Source: Bacillus mesophilus (GTDB lineage: Bacteria > Bacillota > Bacilli > Bacillales > SA4). From it: DNA of 64,000 nucleotides. Shown piece by piece: positions 1 through 8,147 of this stretch (within the stretch, counting starts at the first letter, position 1; each line of letters opens with the position of its first letter). The DNA lies in assembly GCF_011008845.1 (NCBI RefSeq), contig NZ_JAAIWM010000002.1, positions 186,001 through 250,000 of the forward strand. The letters run 5' to 3'. The translations under genes were made by a program, and so were the position numbers. Below the pieces are notes generated by a model. It saw nothing but the letters and a program-made list of their open reading frames with translations, was not told the DNA's origin and did not search any database.

Positions 1-316
1 ATGCGAATAAAATGGCTGAGGAAATACCAGCTGATGTTAGTTCAAAAATCCCTATACCAATTCCAATAAATCCATGATCGTCAGCTTGCTGCATAGCTCC
101 ATGTAGTAATGAATGTCCAAAACTGGAGATAGGGACAGTTGCCCCTGCACCGGCAATATCAATTAACTTATCATATAGTCCAAACCCATCTAATATTGCT
201 CCAGCCACTACAAAAGTACTCATTACATGTGCTGGTGTTAGCTTGGCAAAATCAAATAGGATTTGGCCGATTACACATATAAGTCCACCAACAACGAAGG
301 CCATTATATACTCCAC
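1..316 (-). CDS. spoVAE: Stage V sporulation protein AE (SpoVAE/SpoVAEB), 3' end cut by window edge
   Basis: Membrane subunit of the SpoVA channel, which moves dipicolinic acid into the forespore and out during germination. The visible 105 residues are hydrophobic and carry the family stretches [37 protein letters not shown] and [18 protein letters not shown]. The start is taken as GTG at 316, six bases after AGGTG; an internal ATG lies four codons later. It follows spoVAD by 13 nt, so it is the next gene of the spoVA operon. The family is about 116 aa, so roughly ten residues lie outside the window. The fold is similar to SpoVAC encoded upstream. Confidence 0.93.
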   Translation of the reverse strand, partial: MEYIMAFVVGGLICVIGQILFDFAKLTPAHVMSTFVVAGAILDGFGLYDKLIDIAGAGATVPISSFGHSLLHGAMQQADDHGFIGIGIGIFELTSAGISSAILFA

Positions 317-329
317 TCATTTCACCTAC

Positions 330-1334
330 CTATACTGCTTCGAAAACGACACCGTGTGCGATGGTAGGAATCGTTTCTTTTTGCTGAATCATTACCGGAC
401 TTAACAACGCACCTGTTGCAACTACTAATATTCTTTTATATTTTTTTTCCTTTAGCTGATTTAACAAGTAACCGTAGGTCACCACGGCTGAACATGCACA
501 TCCACTTCCACCTGCAAACACCTCTTGATCTGGACGGTAAATCATTAATCCACAATCGTTATGAATACCTGATATATCTATCTCTTCTTCTTTTAGCAAC
601 TCCCGAAGAATAGGAGAACCGATGGATGATAAATCCCCCGTTACTATTAAGTCATAATCTTCGGGGGTACGATTAAGATCCTTAAGATGCTGCTGGATGG
701 TATCGGCTGCAGCAGGTGCCATAGCAGATCCCATATCGTAAGGATTCTTCACACCATAGTCGGTGACCCTTCCTATTGTTGCACTAGTTATCTTGACTGA
801 ACTAGGCTCTTTGCTAACCAAAATGGCGCCCCCACCTGTTACCGTAAAAGTGGCTGTATCTGGCTTTTGGCCACCATATTCAGTTGGGTAACGAAATTGC
901 CGCTCCGCTGTTGCATTATGACTACTCGTTGCAGCAACAATGGAGTTGGCAAAACCTCCGTCAATAAGCGCAGAACCAACTGCCAACGTTTCCATTGAGG
1001 TAGAGCATGCTCCAAACATACATAAGAAAGGAATGGCCCTAGACCTGGCTACATAGTTTGCTGTAATATTTTGATTTAATAAGTCCCCCGCTAAGAGTAA
1101 ATCAACTTCTTTTGAAGTCATATTTGCTTTAGATAAGCAGGTATCGATCGCTTGAGTCATTAAATGGCGTTCTGCCATTTCCCAATTTTGTTGTGAGCAA
1201 TATAAGTCCTGATGACAGAAATCAAAGTACTCTCCTAATGGACCCGCTCCCTCGGTTGGTCCCACCGCGGTGCCTACTGATTGTACGTATAGATCATTTT
1301 GGAAATTCCACGTTTGGCCTCCAGTTAGTCTCAT
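330..1334 (-). CDS. spoVAD: Stage V sporulation protein AD (dipicolinate-binding SpoVAD)
   Basis: Soluble subunit of the SpoVA complex, 334 aa, close to the usual 338. The family has a thiolase-like fold and binds dipicolinic acid at the inner spore membrane. The thiolase-type segment FGACSTSMET is at about residues 108-117 and further glycine-rich motifs (TGGGAIL, GGSGCACSA) are present. The start ATG at 1334 follows GGAGGG. It lies between spoVAC (39 nt upstream) and spoVAE (13 nt downstream), in the standard operon order, and is expected to be made in the forespore under sigma-G. Confidence 0.95.
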   Translation of the reverse strand: MRLTGGQTWNFQNDLYVQSVGTAVGPTEGAGPLGEYFDFCHQDLYCSQQNWEMAERHLMTQAIDTCLSKANMTSKEVDLLLAGDLLNQNITANYVARSRAIPFLCMFGACSTSMETLAVGSALIDGGFANSIVAATSSHNATAERQFRYPTEYGGQKPDTATFTVTGGGAILVSKEPSSVKITSATIGRVTDYGVKNPYDMGSAMAPAAADTIQQHLKDLNRTPEDYDLIVTGDLSSIGSPILRELLKEEEIDISGIHNDCGLMIYRPDQEVFAGGSGCACSAVVTYGYLLNQLKEKKYKRILVVATGALLSPVMIQQKETIPTIAHGVVFEAV

Positions 1335-1373
1335 ATAGCGCCCTCCTATTCCGTGATTTCCGAAGATTTGCTT

Positions 1374-1835
1374 TTAGAAAAAGAAGAGTTTGATACAGTA
1401 TCGGACCACACCTATTACATACGCAGCCACGACACCAAACACGATCACACTACCTGCTAGTTTGAACATATTTGTTGCAATTCCAAGCACAATTCCCTCA
1501 CTCCGGTGCTCTAAGGCGGCACTTGTCATCGAATTTGCAAATCCTGTAACAGGTATAGCAGAGCCTGCACCTGCAAACTGCCCAATCTTGTCATATACAC
1601 CGAAGCCAGTTAACAAAGCTGAAATTAGTACTAACGTGGCAATCGTTGGGCTAGCTGCTGTATCCTTCGTGAAATTGAAAAAATGGATGAAGAAATTCTG
1701 AATGACCTGACCAATTGTACAAATCAATCCGCCAACTAGAAAGGCTTTAATGCAATTTGAGATATAGGGAGTCCTCGGTTGAAATCCCTTTATTTGATTA
1801 AGATAATCTTTTTTCAGTTTCGAATCAGCTGCCAT
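1374..1835 (-). CDS. spoVAC: Stage V sporulation protein AC (SpoVAC membrane channel)
   Basis: Multi-pass membrane protein of 153 aa. In B. subtilis SpoVAC is a mechanosensitive channel subunit for dipicolinate release during germination. Family signatures seen: GGLICTIGQ, GFGVYDKIGQFAGAGSAIPVTGF and the positively charged soluble N-terminus before the first membrane segment. ATG at 1835 is preceded by GAAGGGAGC. It shares its repeated GAGA-pattern core with SpoVAE, consistent with the known homology of the two subunits. Third gene of the spoVA operon. Confidence 0.95.
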   Translation of the reverse strand: MAADSKLKKDYLNQIKGFQPRTPYISNCIKAFLVGGLICTIGQVIQNFFIHFFNFTKDTAASPTIATLVLISALLTGFGVYDKIGQFAGAGSAIPVTGFANSMTSAALEHRSEGIVLGIATNMFKLAGSVIVFGVVAAYVIGVVRYCIKLFFF

Positions 1836-1849
1836 TAGAATGCTCCCTT

Positions 1850-2272
1850 CTACAAGTCAACGAAATAGACCCAATGGAATAAAGAGCCAAACACCTTGCC
1901 CAAAACGATGGCCATGACTAGTGCTAATATTTTCTCAAACACTCCGATTCTTTTTGTAAGAATCGGTAAAACATTTAGTACTTCCGTTAAGGCTGCCGCT
2001 AGCATCCCTATAAATAGACCAGCTAGAAGACCAATCGGTATACTCCAATAGCCTGAGACATCAAAGCTATGATCTCGCAGGCTTAAAATGCCACCTGTTA
2101 CTGCCCCTAGGACAATTGACCACTCATATGCCTGTATGTAGCCAGTTGTCTTTGTTAGTTGTGTCAGCCTTGGTATAATTCCTAACACTGTTAAAAAAGC
2201 CACTAATCCTGCCCCCACAGCTAGCCCACCTGCAAGACCAATAAATATTAGAAATATATATTTAATGATCAT
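1850..2272 (-). CDS. spoVAB: Stage V sporulation protein AB
   Basis: Small membrane protein of the spoVA operon needed for dipicolinate uptake into spores. From the ATG at 2272 it is 140 aa, matching the usual 141; a longer reading back to 2302 would lie inside spoVAA and has no ribosome site. The start overlaps the end of spoVAA by 11 nt, which suggests translational coupling. About four membrane segments are visible (IFLIFIGLAGGLAVG, SIPIGLLAGLFIGML and others). Its exact biochemical role is not known. Confidence 0.92.
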   Translation of the reverse strand: MIIKYIFLIFIGLAGGLAVGAGLVAFLTVLGIIPRLTQLTKTTGYIQAYEWSIVLGAVTGGILSLRDHSFDVSGYWSIPIGLLAGLFIGMLAAALTEVLNVLPILTKRIGVFEKILALVMAIVLGKVFGSLFHWVYFVDL

Positions 2273-2882
2273 CGAGTTTCTTGGTACTTTCCTTATTTTC
2301 ATTCATCATGACGTACCGATCTAAATCCTGCTGGTAGTTAAACATCTCGACTTCTAATGGGCTAGGCTCTTCGTTAATTCGCTTCCGAAACAAATGATTG
2401 AAAAACAATACCATTCCAAGACCAAGACCTAATGAATAGGGAATCTGCAAAAGAAGTGGTTTCTCCACCGCTTCTCCGGTAATAATGTAGTAAATTCGTT
2501 GATGAACTTCTCGCATACTTACATCCTCATGGAAGTTCATAATAGCTAGTGCTGCACCTACAAATAGCAATAACCACACTCCAATGAAAAAAACAGGAGA
2601 GAAATTACGTTTTTTATATTCGATCTCTACAATGGTCTGTGATGCACCTGTTACTTGAATGTCTACATCCGGAAAGAAAGAATAGATTTTTTCAATGACT
2701 GTCATAACGTCAATCACAACAATATTCCTGTCACTCATATTAATGTGATAGACAATCTTCTCTTGAACCTCTTTTTTTAACGAATCATTAGAAATAATTT
2801 GAGCAAGATCACCGATGGTAACCGTATGATTCGGCTTAACATTTATCTTGTGGCGCATCCTTAAATATAGTGTTTCTTCCAT
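2262..2882 (-). CDS. spoVAA: Stage V sporulation protein AA
   Basis: First gene of the spoVA operon. From ATG 2882 (after AGGATGTG) it is 206 aa, the normal family length; a GTG three codons earlier has the Shine-Dalgarno too close. The N-terminal half is soluble with the FSPVFFIGVWLLLFVG segment beginning the first membrane helix, and the family motif FHEDVSMREVH is followed by NEEPSPLEVEMFNYQ near the C-terminus. A sigma-G-like promoter lies about 40 nt upstream. The protein is required with the other SpoVA subunits for dipicolinate import. Confidence 0.94.
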   Translation of the reverse strand: MEETLYLRMRHKINVKPNHTVTIGDLAQIISNDSLKKEVQEKIVYHINMSDRNIVVIDVMTVIEKIYSFFPDVDIQVTGASQTIVEIEYKKRNFSPVFFIGVWLLLFVGAALAIMNFHEDVSMREVHQRIYYIITGEAVEKPLLLQIPYSLGLGLGMVLFFNHLFRKRINEEPSPLEVEMFNYQQDLDRYVMMNENKESTKKLDDH

Positions 2883-2920
2883 CGATATCACATCCTACAC
2901 AAGAATTTCCTTGTAACAAA

Positions 2921-2951
2921 TAGTATGCTTGTTAGAGTTATCTCTAATTCT
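2921..2951 (-). promoter_or_regulatory. Predicted sigma-G promoter of the spoVA operon
   Basis: On the minus strand AGAATT (2951-2946) and CATACTA (2927-2921) are separated by 18 bp. The -10 matches the sigma-G/sigma-F type CATACTA exactly, and the -35 is near TGAATA. It lies about 40 bp before spoVAA, where B. subtilis has its sigma-G promoter. The match is seen directly; use by sigma-G is inferred. Confidence 0.65.
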
Positions 2952-3073
2952 TGGGTAATTGTACCAACCTTTACTTTATATAGGTTTCTTTTTACGGTTA
3001 AACCTGTAAAGGACAGCATTTTAGGTAAGTTTGAGGTTTTAGATTGGAGTTTTCTATTAGCTGAAGGGGGGAA

Positions 3074-3171
3074 TTGCACAAACGTAATGAACTTTTGCAC
3101 GAACACTATATGTATTTGCATAAAGGTAAGGATTATTTGCACAAAACCGCCGGATAATTGCACAAATGCAC
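3074..3171. repeat. Five TTGCAC motifs at exact 21-bp period
   Basis: The hexamer TTGCAC (one copy TTGCAT) starts at 3074, 3095, 3116, 3137 and 3158, i.e. every 21 bp, usually followed by AA. A further ATGCAC begins at 3166. The bases between the motifs are not conserved. It fills the spacer between the sigF terminator and the spoVAA promoter. Translation of the minus strand gives a false ORF of repeated FVQ units. Function unknown; it could be a protein-binding array on one helix face or a dispersed intergenic repeat. Confidence 0.8.
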
Positions 3172-3183
3172 AATTTGGAAATA

Positions 3184-3217
3184 AAAAAACCAGACAGGCT
3201 AAACGCCCATCCGGTCT
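3184..3217 (-). terminator. Intrinsic terminator of the spoIIA operon
   Basis: An 11-bp stem (ACCGGATGGGC / GCCTGTCTGGT, three G-U pairs) is followed by a T7 run on the minus strand. The stem includes the sigF stop codon. It would separate spoIIA transcripts from the spoVA operon. Confidence 0.8.
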
Positions 3218-3957
3218 TTCATCTGCTGTAATATTTTCTTTTCCAATCGTGACACTTGAACCTGCGAAATGCCTAAACGGTTCGCCACTTCTGATTGGGT
3301 TTGGTCTTTATAGTACCTTAGAAAAACAATTAGTCGTTCCCGTTCATCTAAGTCACGAATGGCCTCTTTAAGAGCTATCTTATCAAACCATCCTGTCTCC
3401 GTATCATCAGCAATCTGATCTAGGAGTGTGATTGGATCACCATCATTCTCATATACAGTTTCATGTATAGAAGAAGGAGCTCTGCTTGCTTCTTGAGCAA
3501 GTACTACATCCTCCGGTGATATTTCCAATTTTTCCGCTATTTCAGTAATAGTAGGAACTCTACCATGTATCTTCGAAAGCTCATCCCTGGCTTTACGAAT
3601 CTTATTCCCCATCTCCTTGAGAGATCGACTTACCTTTACTGTTCCATCATCTCTAATGAATCGTTGAATTTCTCCAATAATCATTGGAACAGCGTATGTT
3701 GAAAATTTCACATCATACGATAAATCAAATTTATCGACCGATTTTAAAAGTCCAATACATCCAATTTGAAATAAATCATCTGGTTCATAGCCTCTATTTA
3801 TAAAACGTTGGACTACCGACCAAACTAATCGCATGTTTTTTTGAACAATTAAATCTCGAGCTCCTTGCTCGCCAAGTTGACTTCGTTTTATTAAATCCTT
3901 GACCTCATGATCTTTTAAGTATGTCTCGCTCTTCTCTTTTTTGACCTCCACATCCAT
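3199..3957 (-). CDS. sigF: RNA polymerase sporulation sigma factor F
   Basis: First forespore-specific sigma factor, 252 aa against the usual 255. Region 2 is seen in DDLFQIGCIGLLKSVDKFD (about 60-78) and FSTYAVPMIIGEIQRFIRD (about 86-104). The region 4.2 helix-turn-helix is TQSEVANRLGISQVQVSRLE near the C-terminus. Third gene of spoIIA, 13 nt after spoIIAB. Its activity is blocked by SpoIIAB and released by unphosphorylated SpoIIAA. Predicted targets in this window include dacF, just upstream, through a sigma-F-like promoter. Confidence 0.97.
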   Translation of the reverse strand: MDVEVKKEKSETYLKDHEVKDLIKRSQLGEQGARDLIVQKNMRLVWSVVQRFINRGYEPDDLFQIGCIGLLKSVDKFDLSYDVKFSTYAVPMIIGEIQRFIRDDGTVKVSRSLKEMGNKIRKARDELSKIHGRVPTITEIAEKLEISPEDVVLAQEASRAPSSIHETVYENDGDPITLLDQIADDTETGWFDKIALKEAIRDLDERERLIVFLRYYKDQTQSEVANRLGISQVQVSRLEKKILQQMKDRMGV

Positions 3958-3970
3958 ATACAGTTCTCCC

Positions 3971-4411
3971 TTAGTTACAAAGCGCTTTGCTCTTCGTTAA
4001 ATGCTTAGTTAAGCGGATGGTTGTACCGTTGGTTTCATGAGATTCAAGTTCGAAATGGTCCATAAAATTTTCCATAATGGTGAAGCCCATTCCAGAACGT
4101 TCAAGCTCCGGTTTTGTTGTAAACAACGGCTGACGCGCTTCTTCGATATCAGAAATTCCAATCCCATTATCACGTATAGTTATTTCTACAGTATGATCAT
4201 CTAACGTCACTGAAATATAAACGATTCCGTCTGGATTACTTTCATAGCCATGAATAATTGCATTTGTTACAGCTTCTGAAACAACTGTTTTAATTTCCGT
4301 CAGTTCATCCATTGTCGGATCTAACTGTGTGATAAAAGCCGCAACAGTGACACGAGCAAATGATTCATTTTGACTTAGTGCTGAAAATTGAAGGTGCATT
4401 TCGTTTTTCAT
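3971..4411 (-). CDS. spoIIAB: Anti-sigma F factor / serine kinase SpoIIAB
   Basis: Binds and inhibits sigma-F and phosphorylates SpoIIAA, using ATP in a GHKL fold. From ATG 4411 it is 146 aa, the standard length; longer reading frames upstream lie within spoIIAA. The N box has E46 and N50 ([13 protein letters not shown]), the G1 box is RDNGIGI (80-86) and the G2 box is SGMGFTIM (106-113). The start is only one base after the spoIIAA stop, indicating coupled translation and matched amounts of the two proteins. Confidence 0.97.
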   Translation of the reverse strand: MKNEMHLQFSALSQNESFARVTVAAFITQLDPTMDELTEIKTVVSEAVTNAIIHGYESNPDGIVYISVTLDDHTVEITIRDNGIGISDIEEARQPLFTTKPELERSGMGFTIMENFMDHFELESHETNGTTIRLTKHLTKSKALCN

Positions 4412-4412
4412 G

Positions 4413-4763
4413 TTACGCCACCCCCAAAGTTTCAAGTGCAAATTTCTCATTTTTCTCAAGACGAATAATTTTAAACAGTCCTGACATATCAAATAGACGT
4501 TTTACAGCAGGGGAAATAGCACACACAACCATTTCTCCACCAGCATTTTTAATTTGCTTGTACCGTCCTAATATAACTCCTAGTCCTGAGCTGTCCATAA
4601 AGGATAATTGCTCTAGATTTAAGATGATATGATTTATATTATTTTTTTCTAACGAAGCCGTTACCTTTGCTCTTAATTCTTCCGCTGTATGATGATCTAA
4701 CTCACCTACTAGTCGGATGCAAAGTACGCTGTGTTTAATTTCTAAGTCAATCGAAAGACTCAC
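4413..4763 (-). CDS. spoIIAA: Anti-anti-sigma factor SpoIIAA
   Basis: STAS-domain protein of 116 aa that frees sigma-F from SpoIIAB when unphosphorylated. The phosphorylation site is S58 in MDSSGLG (56-62), the same number as in B. subtilis. The start is GTG with AAGGAGG eight bases before it. First gene of the spoIIA operon, preceded by a sigma-H-like promoter. Confidence 0.96.
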   Translation of the reverse strand: MSLSIDLEIKHSVLCIRLVGELDHHTAEELRAKVTASLEKNNINHIILNLEQLSFMDSSGLGVILGRYKQIKNAGGEMVVCAISPAVKRLFDMSGLFKIIRLEKNEKFALETLGVA

Positions 4764-4796
4764 TTTTTATTCCTCCTTAACTTTAGGCTAGTGAGT

Positions 4797-4826
4797 CATT
4801 TCGATATTTGTATTTTGAATTCCTTC
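4797..4826 (-). promoter_or_regulatory. Predicted sigma-H promoter of spoIIA
   Basis: GAAGGAATT (4826-4818), 12 bp, then ATCGAAATG (4805-4797) on the minus strand. This fits the sigma-H pattern RnAGGAwTT-N12-RnnGAAT with one mismatch in the -10. It lies about 35 bp before the spoIIAA start, where the sigma-H promoter is expected. The sigma assignment is inference. Confidence 0.6.
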
Positions 4827-4870
4827 AAGACGACAAAACTAGTGTAAATTCGCCTAAATTAGTCAACATA

Positions 4871-6040
4871 TTAGGAGGTCTTTGTGAATAATCCCACTGA
4901 ACGTTTAAATAGCTGCCACCAGTTTGCCATTTCCACATCTTCTGCTGCTAAAATTGGGCTTTCTACAATACTTTTATCACTTCTTTTAATGATTAACATA
5001 CCTAGTTCATCTCCCTTTTTAACAGGAGCCTGTACATTTTCCTTCATTACAACCTCTTGTGTGACATCATCAATTGTCTCACCTTTTTTGGTTAAAACAG
5101 AAATACTCTCAGACGTTACAACATCTACATATTTGCTACTACCTTTACTAACTTTGGTTTTACCAACAACAGCTGAGCGTTCTAGCATTGGATGTGTCTT
5201 ATATTGACTAAACGCATAATCTAACATTTTTGTAACCTGTGCATTACGATCTTTTGGAGTAGGTGCTCCCATCACTACAGCGACAACACGCATACCATCT
5301 TTTTTAGCCGTAGCCGTTAAGCAATATTTAGCCTCGCTTGTATAACCTGTTTTTAATCCGTCAACTCCAGGATAAAACTTAACTAGTCTATTTGTGTTAA
5401 CTAACCAGAATTTTTTGTCCGTGTCTTCACGAAGGTAGTCCTCATATAAGCTTGTAAACTTCGTGATTAAATCATATTTCAATAATTCTTTTGCCATCAG
5501 AGCCATATCGTGTGCGGTGCTGTAATGACCCTCTGCAGGTAACCCTGTTGGGTTCTTAAAGCTTGTATTTTCTAAGCCAAGCTCTGCAACTTTATCATTC
5601 ATCATTTTCACGAATGCTTCTTCAGAACCAGCAATTCGTTCAGCCATCGCAACTGAAGCATCATTACCAGAGGCAATTGCGATTCCTTTCAACATTTCCT
5701 CAACAGTCATTTCTTCGCCTGCTTCAAGGAAAATTTGGGATCCCCCCATAGATGCAGCATACTCACTAGTTCGTATTTTTTCATCCAGGGTTATGCTTCC
5801 ACTATCAATTGCTTCCATAATTAAAATCATGGTCATGATCTTTGTCATACTTGCAGGTGGTAGCTTTTCGTTACTATTCTTGTCATAAAGAATTGTGCCA
5901 GTATCGCGTTCAATTAAGATAGCAGATTTCGCTTTTTCAGCTAATTCCACCTGTGATTCTTCAGCCATTGCTAAAGCAGGAAATATCAATGATAAAGCTA
6001 GTGTCATATATACGATTCGTTGTAAAAATTGTTTTATCAT
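4871..6040 (-). CDS. dacF: D-alanyl-D-alanine carboxypeptidase DacF
   Basis: Penicillin-binding D,D-carboxypeptidase that trims pentapeptides in spore peptidoglycan. From ATG 6040 (after GGAGGGG) it is 389 aa, equal to the family length. A signal peptide ends near ALAMA (residue 26). The three active-site motifs are SMTK (64-67), SGN (124-126) and KTG (230-232). The C-terminus holds the amphipathic WWQLFKRSVG anchor. A longer reading frame upstream would run through a sigma-F-like promoter and is not used. Confidence 0.96.
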   Translation of the reverse strand: MIKQFLQRIVYMTLALSLIFPALAMAEESQVELAEKAKSAILIERDTGTILYDKNSNEKLPPASMTKIMTMILIMEAIDSGSITLDEKIRTSEYAASMGGSQIFLEAGEEMTVEEMLKGIAIASGNDASVAMAERIAGSEEAFVKMMNDKVAELGLENTSFKNPTGLPAEGHYSTAHDMALMAKELLKYDLITKFTSLYEDYLREDTDKKFWLVNTNRLVKFYPGVDGLKTGYTSEAKYCLTATAKKDGMRVVAVVMGAPTPKDRNAQVTKMLDYAFSQYKTHPMLERSAVVGKTKVSKGSSKYVDVVTSESISVLTKKGETIDDVTQEVVMKENVQAPVKKGDELGMLIIKRSDKSIVESPILAAEDVEMANWWQLFKRSVGLFTKTS

Positions 6041-6069
6041 TACAGAACCCCTCCATTCTTTATAGATGA

Positions 6070-6098
6070 CATTTTTACCAATATAAGGACATTTATAC
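6070..6098 (-). promoter_or_regulatory. Predicted sigma-F promoter of dacF
   Basis: GTATA (6098-6094) and GGTAAAAATG (6079-6070) on the minus strand, 14 bp apart, resemble the sigma-F pattern GYATA / GGnrAnAnTw. It lies 30 bp before the start; dacF is a classic sigma-F gene. Confidence 0.55.
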
Positions 6099-6223
6099 AA
6101 GAATAAGTAAAATTAACCAATATTTTATGTAAATGCAGTTCAACATTTCTGAATATAGGCTTTTATGTGGGCTGAATAAATTAATTTAAGTTCATGATAA
6201 TAAGAAAAAAGGGATGTGAGTTT

Positions 6224-6655
6224 TTGAAAAATCAAGATAATGTTATTGAGGAATTAAATACTCTATTACGAGGTACATATATGGGGGTACGTGCTCTAGA
6301 ACACCATATCCAAAGGCTAGAAGATATTGAATTGAAGCAAAAGTTTCAATCTATGCAACAGGAGGTAAAGCTGGATGCGCAGAAGCTTGCTAGTCGAATT
6401 CAGGATTTAGAAGGGGTTCCTGCCGATAGTGAAGGTGTATCTGGAAGATTGAATAGCTTCATGCATAATGTAATGCTCTCTGAAAATACACAGGATATTA
6501 TTGAAGATGCATTTAAAGGCATGGACACTTATGGTGTACACTACTCAGAGGAAATTGCCAAGGGAGATTTAGATGAGGAGAGTAGAAGAATTGTTGAGGA
6601 AGTTATTAATAATAATCGTAGGCATGCTGAAGAGTTAAGACAATTGCTGCACTAA
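6224..6655 (+). CDS. PA2169/DUF2383-type four-helix-bundle protein
   Basis: 143 aa if started at TTG 6224 just after GGGATGTGAG; an ATG ten codons earlier has no ribosome site. Almost wholly helical and highly charged, with the pattern IEELNTLLRGTYMGVRALEHHI and repeated acidic/basic heptads. This resembles the ferritin-like DUF2383 group found in spore formers. No enzyme function is known. It is transcribed divergently from dacF, so it may begin the inserted segment between dacF and pdp. Confidence 0.7.
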   Translation: MKNQDNVIEELNTLLRGTYMGVRALEHHIQRLEDIELKQKFQSMQQEVKLDAQKLASRIQDLEGVPADSEGVSGRLNSFMHNVMLSENTQDIIEDAFKGMDTYGVHYSEEIAKGDLDEESRRIVEEVINNNRRHAEELRQLLH

Positions 6656-6685
6656 TCAACAGTGCTGGTAATTCACTTCCTCTTT

Positions 6686-6841
6686 TCATATTTGTTTATG
6701 ATATCCGGAAATTACTTCTTTGAGGTATAATTTCCTAACTTCAATCCATGATACACTCCTAAAAGTAAGTAAAGAAAGTAACATGATTAACAAATATTCT
6801 ATATATGGTGGTCCATGTTGCTTATCTATGATTCGACTCAT
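6686..6841 (-). CDS. Possible small protein, 51 aa
   Basis: ATG at 6841 follows AGAGAGGA with five bases between. The product begins MSRIIDKQHGPPYIEY and has one hydrophobic stretch (YLLIMLLSLLTF), then a charged tail. I do not recognise it. The good ribosome site and clean frame support it, but there is no family evidence. Confidence 0.4.
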   Translation of the reverse strand: MSRIIDKQHGPPYIEYLLIMLLSLLTFRSVSWIEVRKLYLKEVISGYHKQI

Positions 6842-6901
6842 TAGAATCCTCTCTTTCTTTTGCTAACCATTTCTCAACTTCAATTGATAAACATAATCTC
6901 G

Positions 6902-6937
6902 ATGAGTAGATCCTCTCTTTTGGCTCTACTCATTTTT
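6902..6937 (+). terminator. Rho-independent terminator
   Basis: Perfect 9-bp stem ATGAGTAGA / TCTACTCAT with a 14-base loop, followed by TTTTT. Oriented for plus-strand transcripts, so it probably ends the 6224-6655 gene, 250 bp upstream. Confidence 0.7.
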
Positions 6938-6981
6938 GTATACTTTTACAAGTCTGTACCTTCATAAGGTACTAAACCTGT

Positions 6982-7254
6982 TCAATAGAAGCCCAGGACT
7001 ACCATAAGTATAGTGCCAAGAAATAGCAATGGTGGCAATGCGCTAATGATTAGCCCTAACTTTGCAACCTTTTTAACAAAAGAGAGCACAGCTCCAATGA
7101 ACCAAACAGCCATTAATAATAGAAATTCAGGATCAACAAAATAGTTGTCAGTATAGTTTTCTCCTATTGCACCTGCTGCCATAAATAACGATATCAGCAA
7201 AGTAATAATTCCAGTTAATACAAGATGAATCATTCTATAAATTTTAAAACTCAA
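6982..7254 (-). CDS. Small membrane protein, 90 aa
   Basis: Three hydrophobic segments (LVLTGIITLLISLFMAAGA, FLLLMAVWFIGAVLSFV, GLIISALPPLLFLGTILMVVL). The start is TTG with GGAGGG six bases before it. No family recognised. Confidence 0.65.
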   Translation of the reverse strand: MSFKIYRMIHLVLTGIITLLISLFMAAGAIGENYTDNYFVDPEFLLLMAVWFIGAVLSFVKKVAKLGLIISALPPLLFLGTILMVVLGFY

Positions 7255-7358
7255 AACAATCCCTCCTCAATGGTAATTCCATATTTCCTCCTCTTAGATA
7301 AGTATACTGAGTTGAATCATTCTAATAACACTAATTCTTAGATACATAACAACAAACA

Positions 7359-7387
7359 TTTTGACTTTTAGTTTCTAAAAGTCAAAA
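7359..7387. repeat. Perfect 13-bp inverted repeat
   Basis: TTTTGACTTTTAG, three bases, then CTAAAAGTCAAAA. It lies 70 bp before the gene at 7459 and 105 bp before the start of the divergent gene at 7254. There is no U-run on either side, so it is not a clear terminator; an operator is possible. Confidence 0.55.
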
Positions 7388-7458
7388 AGACAACTATAGC
7401 CTATACACATTTGCCCCCTATTGCATAGTCTAATAGTACAGAGAAGGAGGTTGTTACC

Positions 7459-7713
7459 ATGCCTATGTATAGAAAAAAACCCCTTATTGTTGAAGCAGTG
7501 AAGCTTAAAAGAAGCATGACGATTGAAACATCCAACGGGACAATGAAGGGGCTCCCAGGAGATTATCTGATCACAGATAAGAATGGAGAACAATACCTTT
7601 GTGATCGAGACCAATTTGAGATCGACTATGAGCTTGTAAAGGGGCAAATTGATTTTAAAGGGATTGTTCAGAGATACTTTAGATTAATAAAAGCAAAAGT
7701 TAATAACACCTAG
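7459..7713 (+). CDS. PGDYLIT-domain small protein
   Basis: 84 aa with a strong GAAGGAGG site. The pattern MYRKKPLIVEAVK ... GDYLITDKNGEQYLCDRDQFEIDYE is shared with small phage-associated and Bacillus proteins whose core reads GDWIITGxxGExYPCKPDxFExTYE. Function unknown. It may be of prophage origin, but no other phage gene is nearby. Confidence 0.7.
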   Translation: MPMYRKKPLIVEAVKLKRSMTIETSNGTMKGLPGDYLITDKNGEQYLCDRDQFEIDYELVKGQIDFKGIVQRYFRLIKAKVNNT

Positions 7714-7729
7714 CTACTGGCTATATTGA

Positions 7730-7763
7730 AGCAATATGAATCTTTTTTCCATATTGCTTTTCT
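7730..7763 (+). terminator. Rho-independent terminator
   Basis: Perfect 9-bp stem AGCAATATG / CATATTGCT with a short T-run after it, 16 bp past the stop codon of the 7459-7713 gene. Confidence 0.65.
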
Positions 7764-7810
7764 AATGACTGAAAATCGATGCTACTACCCATTTCTTTTA
7801 CCAAAACAAT

Positions 7811-7840
7811 GACCACTAATCATTTTGTAGATCAGTGGCC
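7811..7840 (-). terminator. Hairpin after the 7848-8090 gene
   Basis: 11-bp stem with two G-U pairs (GGCCACTGATC / GATTAGTGGTC) just past the stop codon. The following minus strand (ATTGTTTTGG) is only weakly U-rich. Its ACTAATC...GATCAGT core resembles the recurrent hairpins later in the window. Confidence 0.45.
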
Positions 7841-7847
7841 TTTCAAA

Positions 7848-8090
7848 TTACTCTCCATTAAAAAGGCATCCCCATAACCAAAATAATAATCTAAGTAACC
7901 AATAAACGATAAAGATATTAAACAATAAACCTAAGGGGTTAAAAGCAAATATCCAGTCATAATAGTACGAAACCGTTAGCGCGGGTTTACCAAAATATTT
8001 ATACTGTTCATATTGTCCGGCTGTGGGGATTGCAGAGAGAATCATCCCCAGGAAAATACTTAAGGTATATATTCTTTTATTGTTTTTCAC
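7848..8090 (-). CDS. Small membrane protein, 80 aa
   Basis: One N-terminal hydrophobic segment (IYTLSIFLGMILSAI) and one near the C-terminus (FNIFIVYWLLRLLFWLWGCLF), with a tyrosine-rich loop between. Not recognised. It precedes the M20 peptidase operon's end by about 60 bp in the same direction. Confidence 0.6.
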   Translation of the reverse strand: MKNNKRIYTLSIFLGMILSAIPTAGQYEQYKYFGKPALTVSYYYDWIFAFNPLGLLFNIFIVYWLLRLLFWLWGCLFNGE

Positions 8091-8147
8091 GGCTCACCCC
8101 GATAGCCCTTCACTTCGCTTACTTAACGATAGGAAAGGTGCAGTTTC

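Noticed and set aside
2888-3163. Minus-strand 91-residue frame in the sigF-spoVAA spacer
   Set aside because: It is the translation of the 21-bp periodic repeat (repeated FVQ), has no ribosome site and runs into the sigma-G promoter.
3074-3171. CRISPR array
   Set aside because: Only six conserved bases per 21-bp unit, no spacers of typical size and no cas genes.
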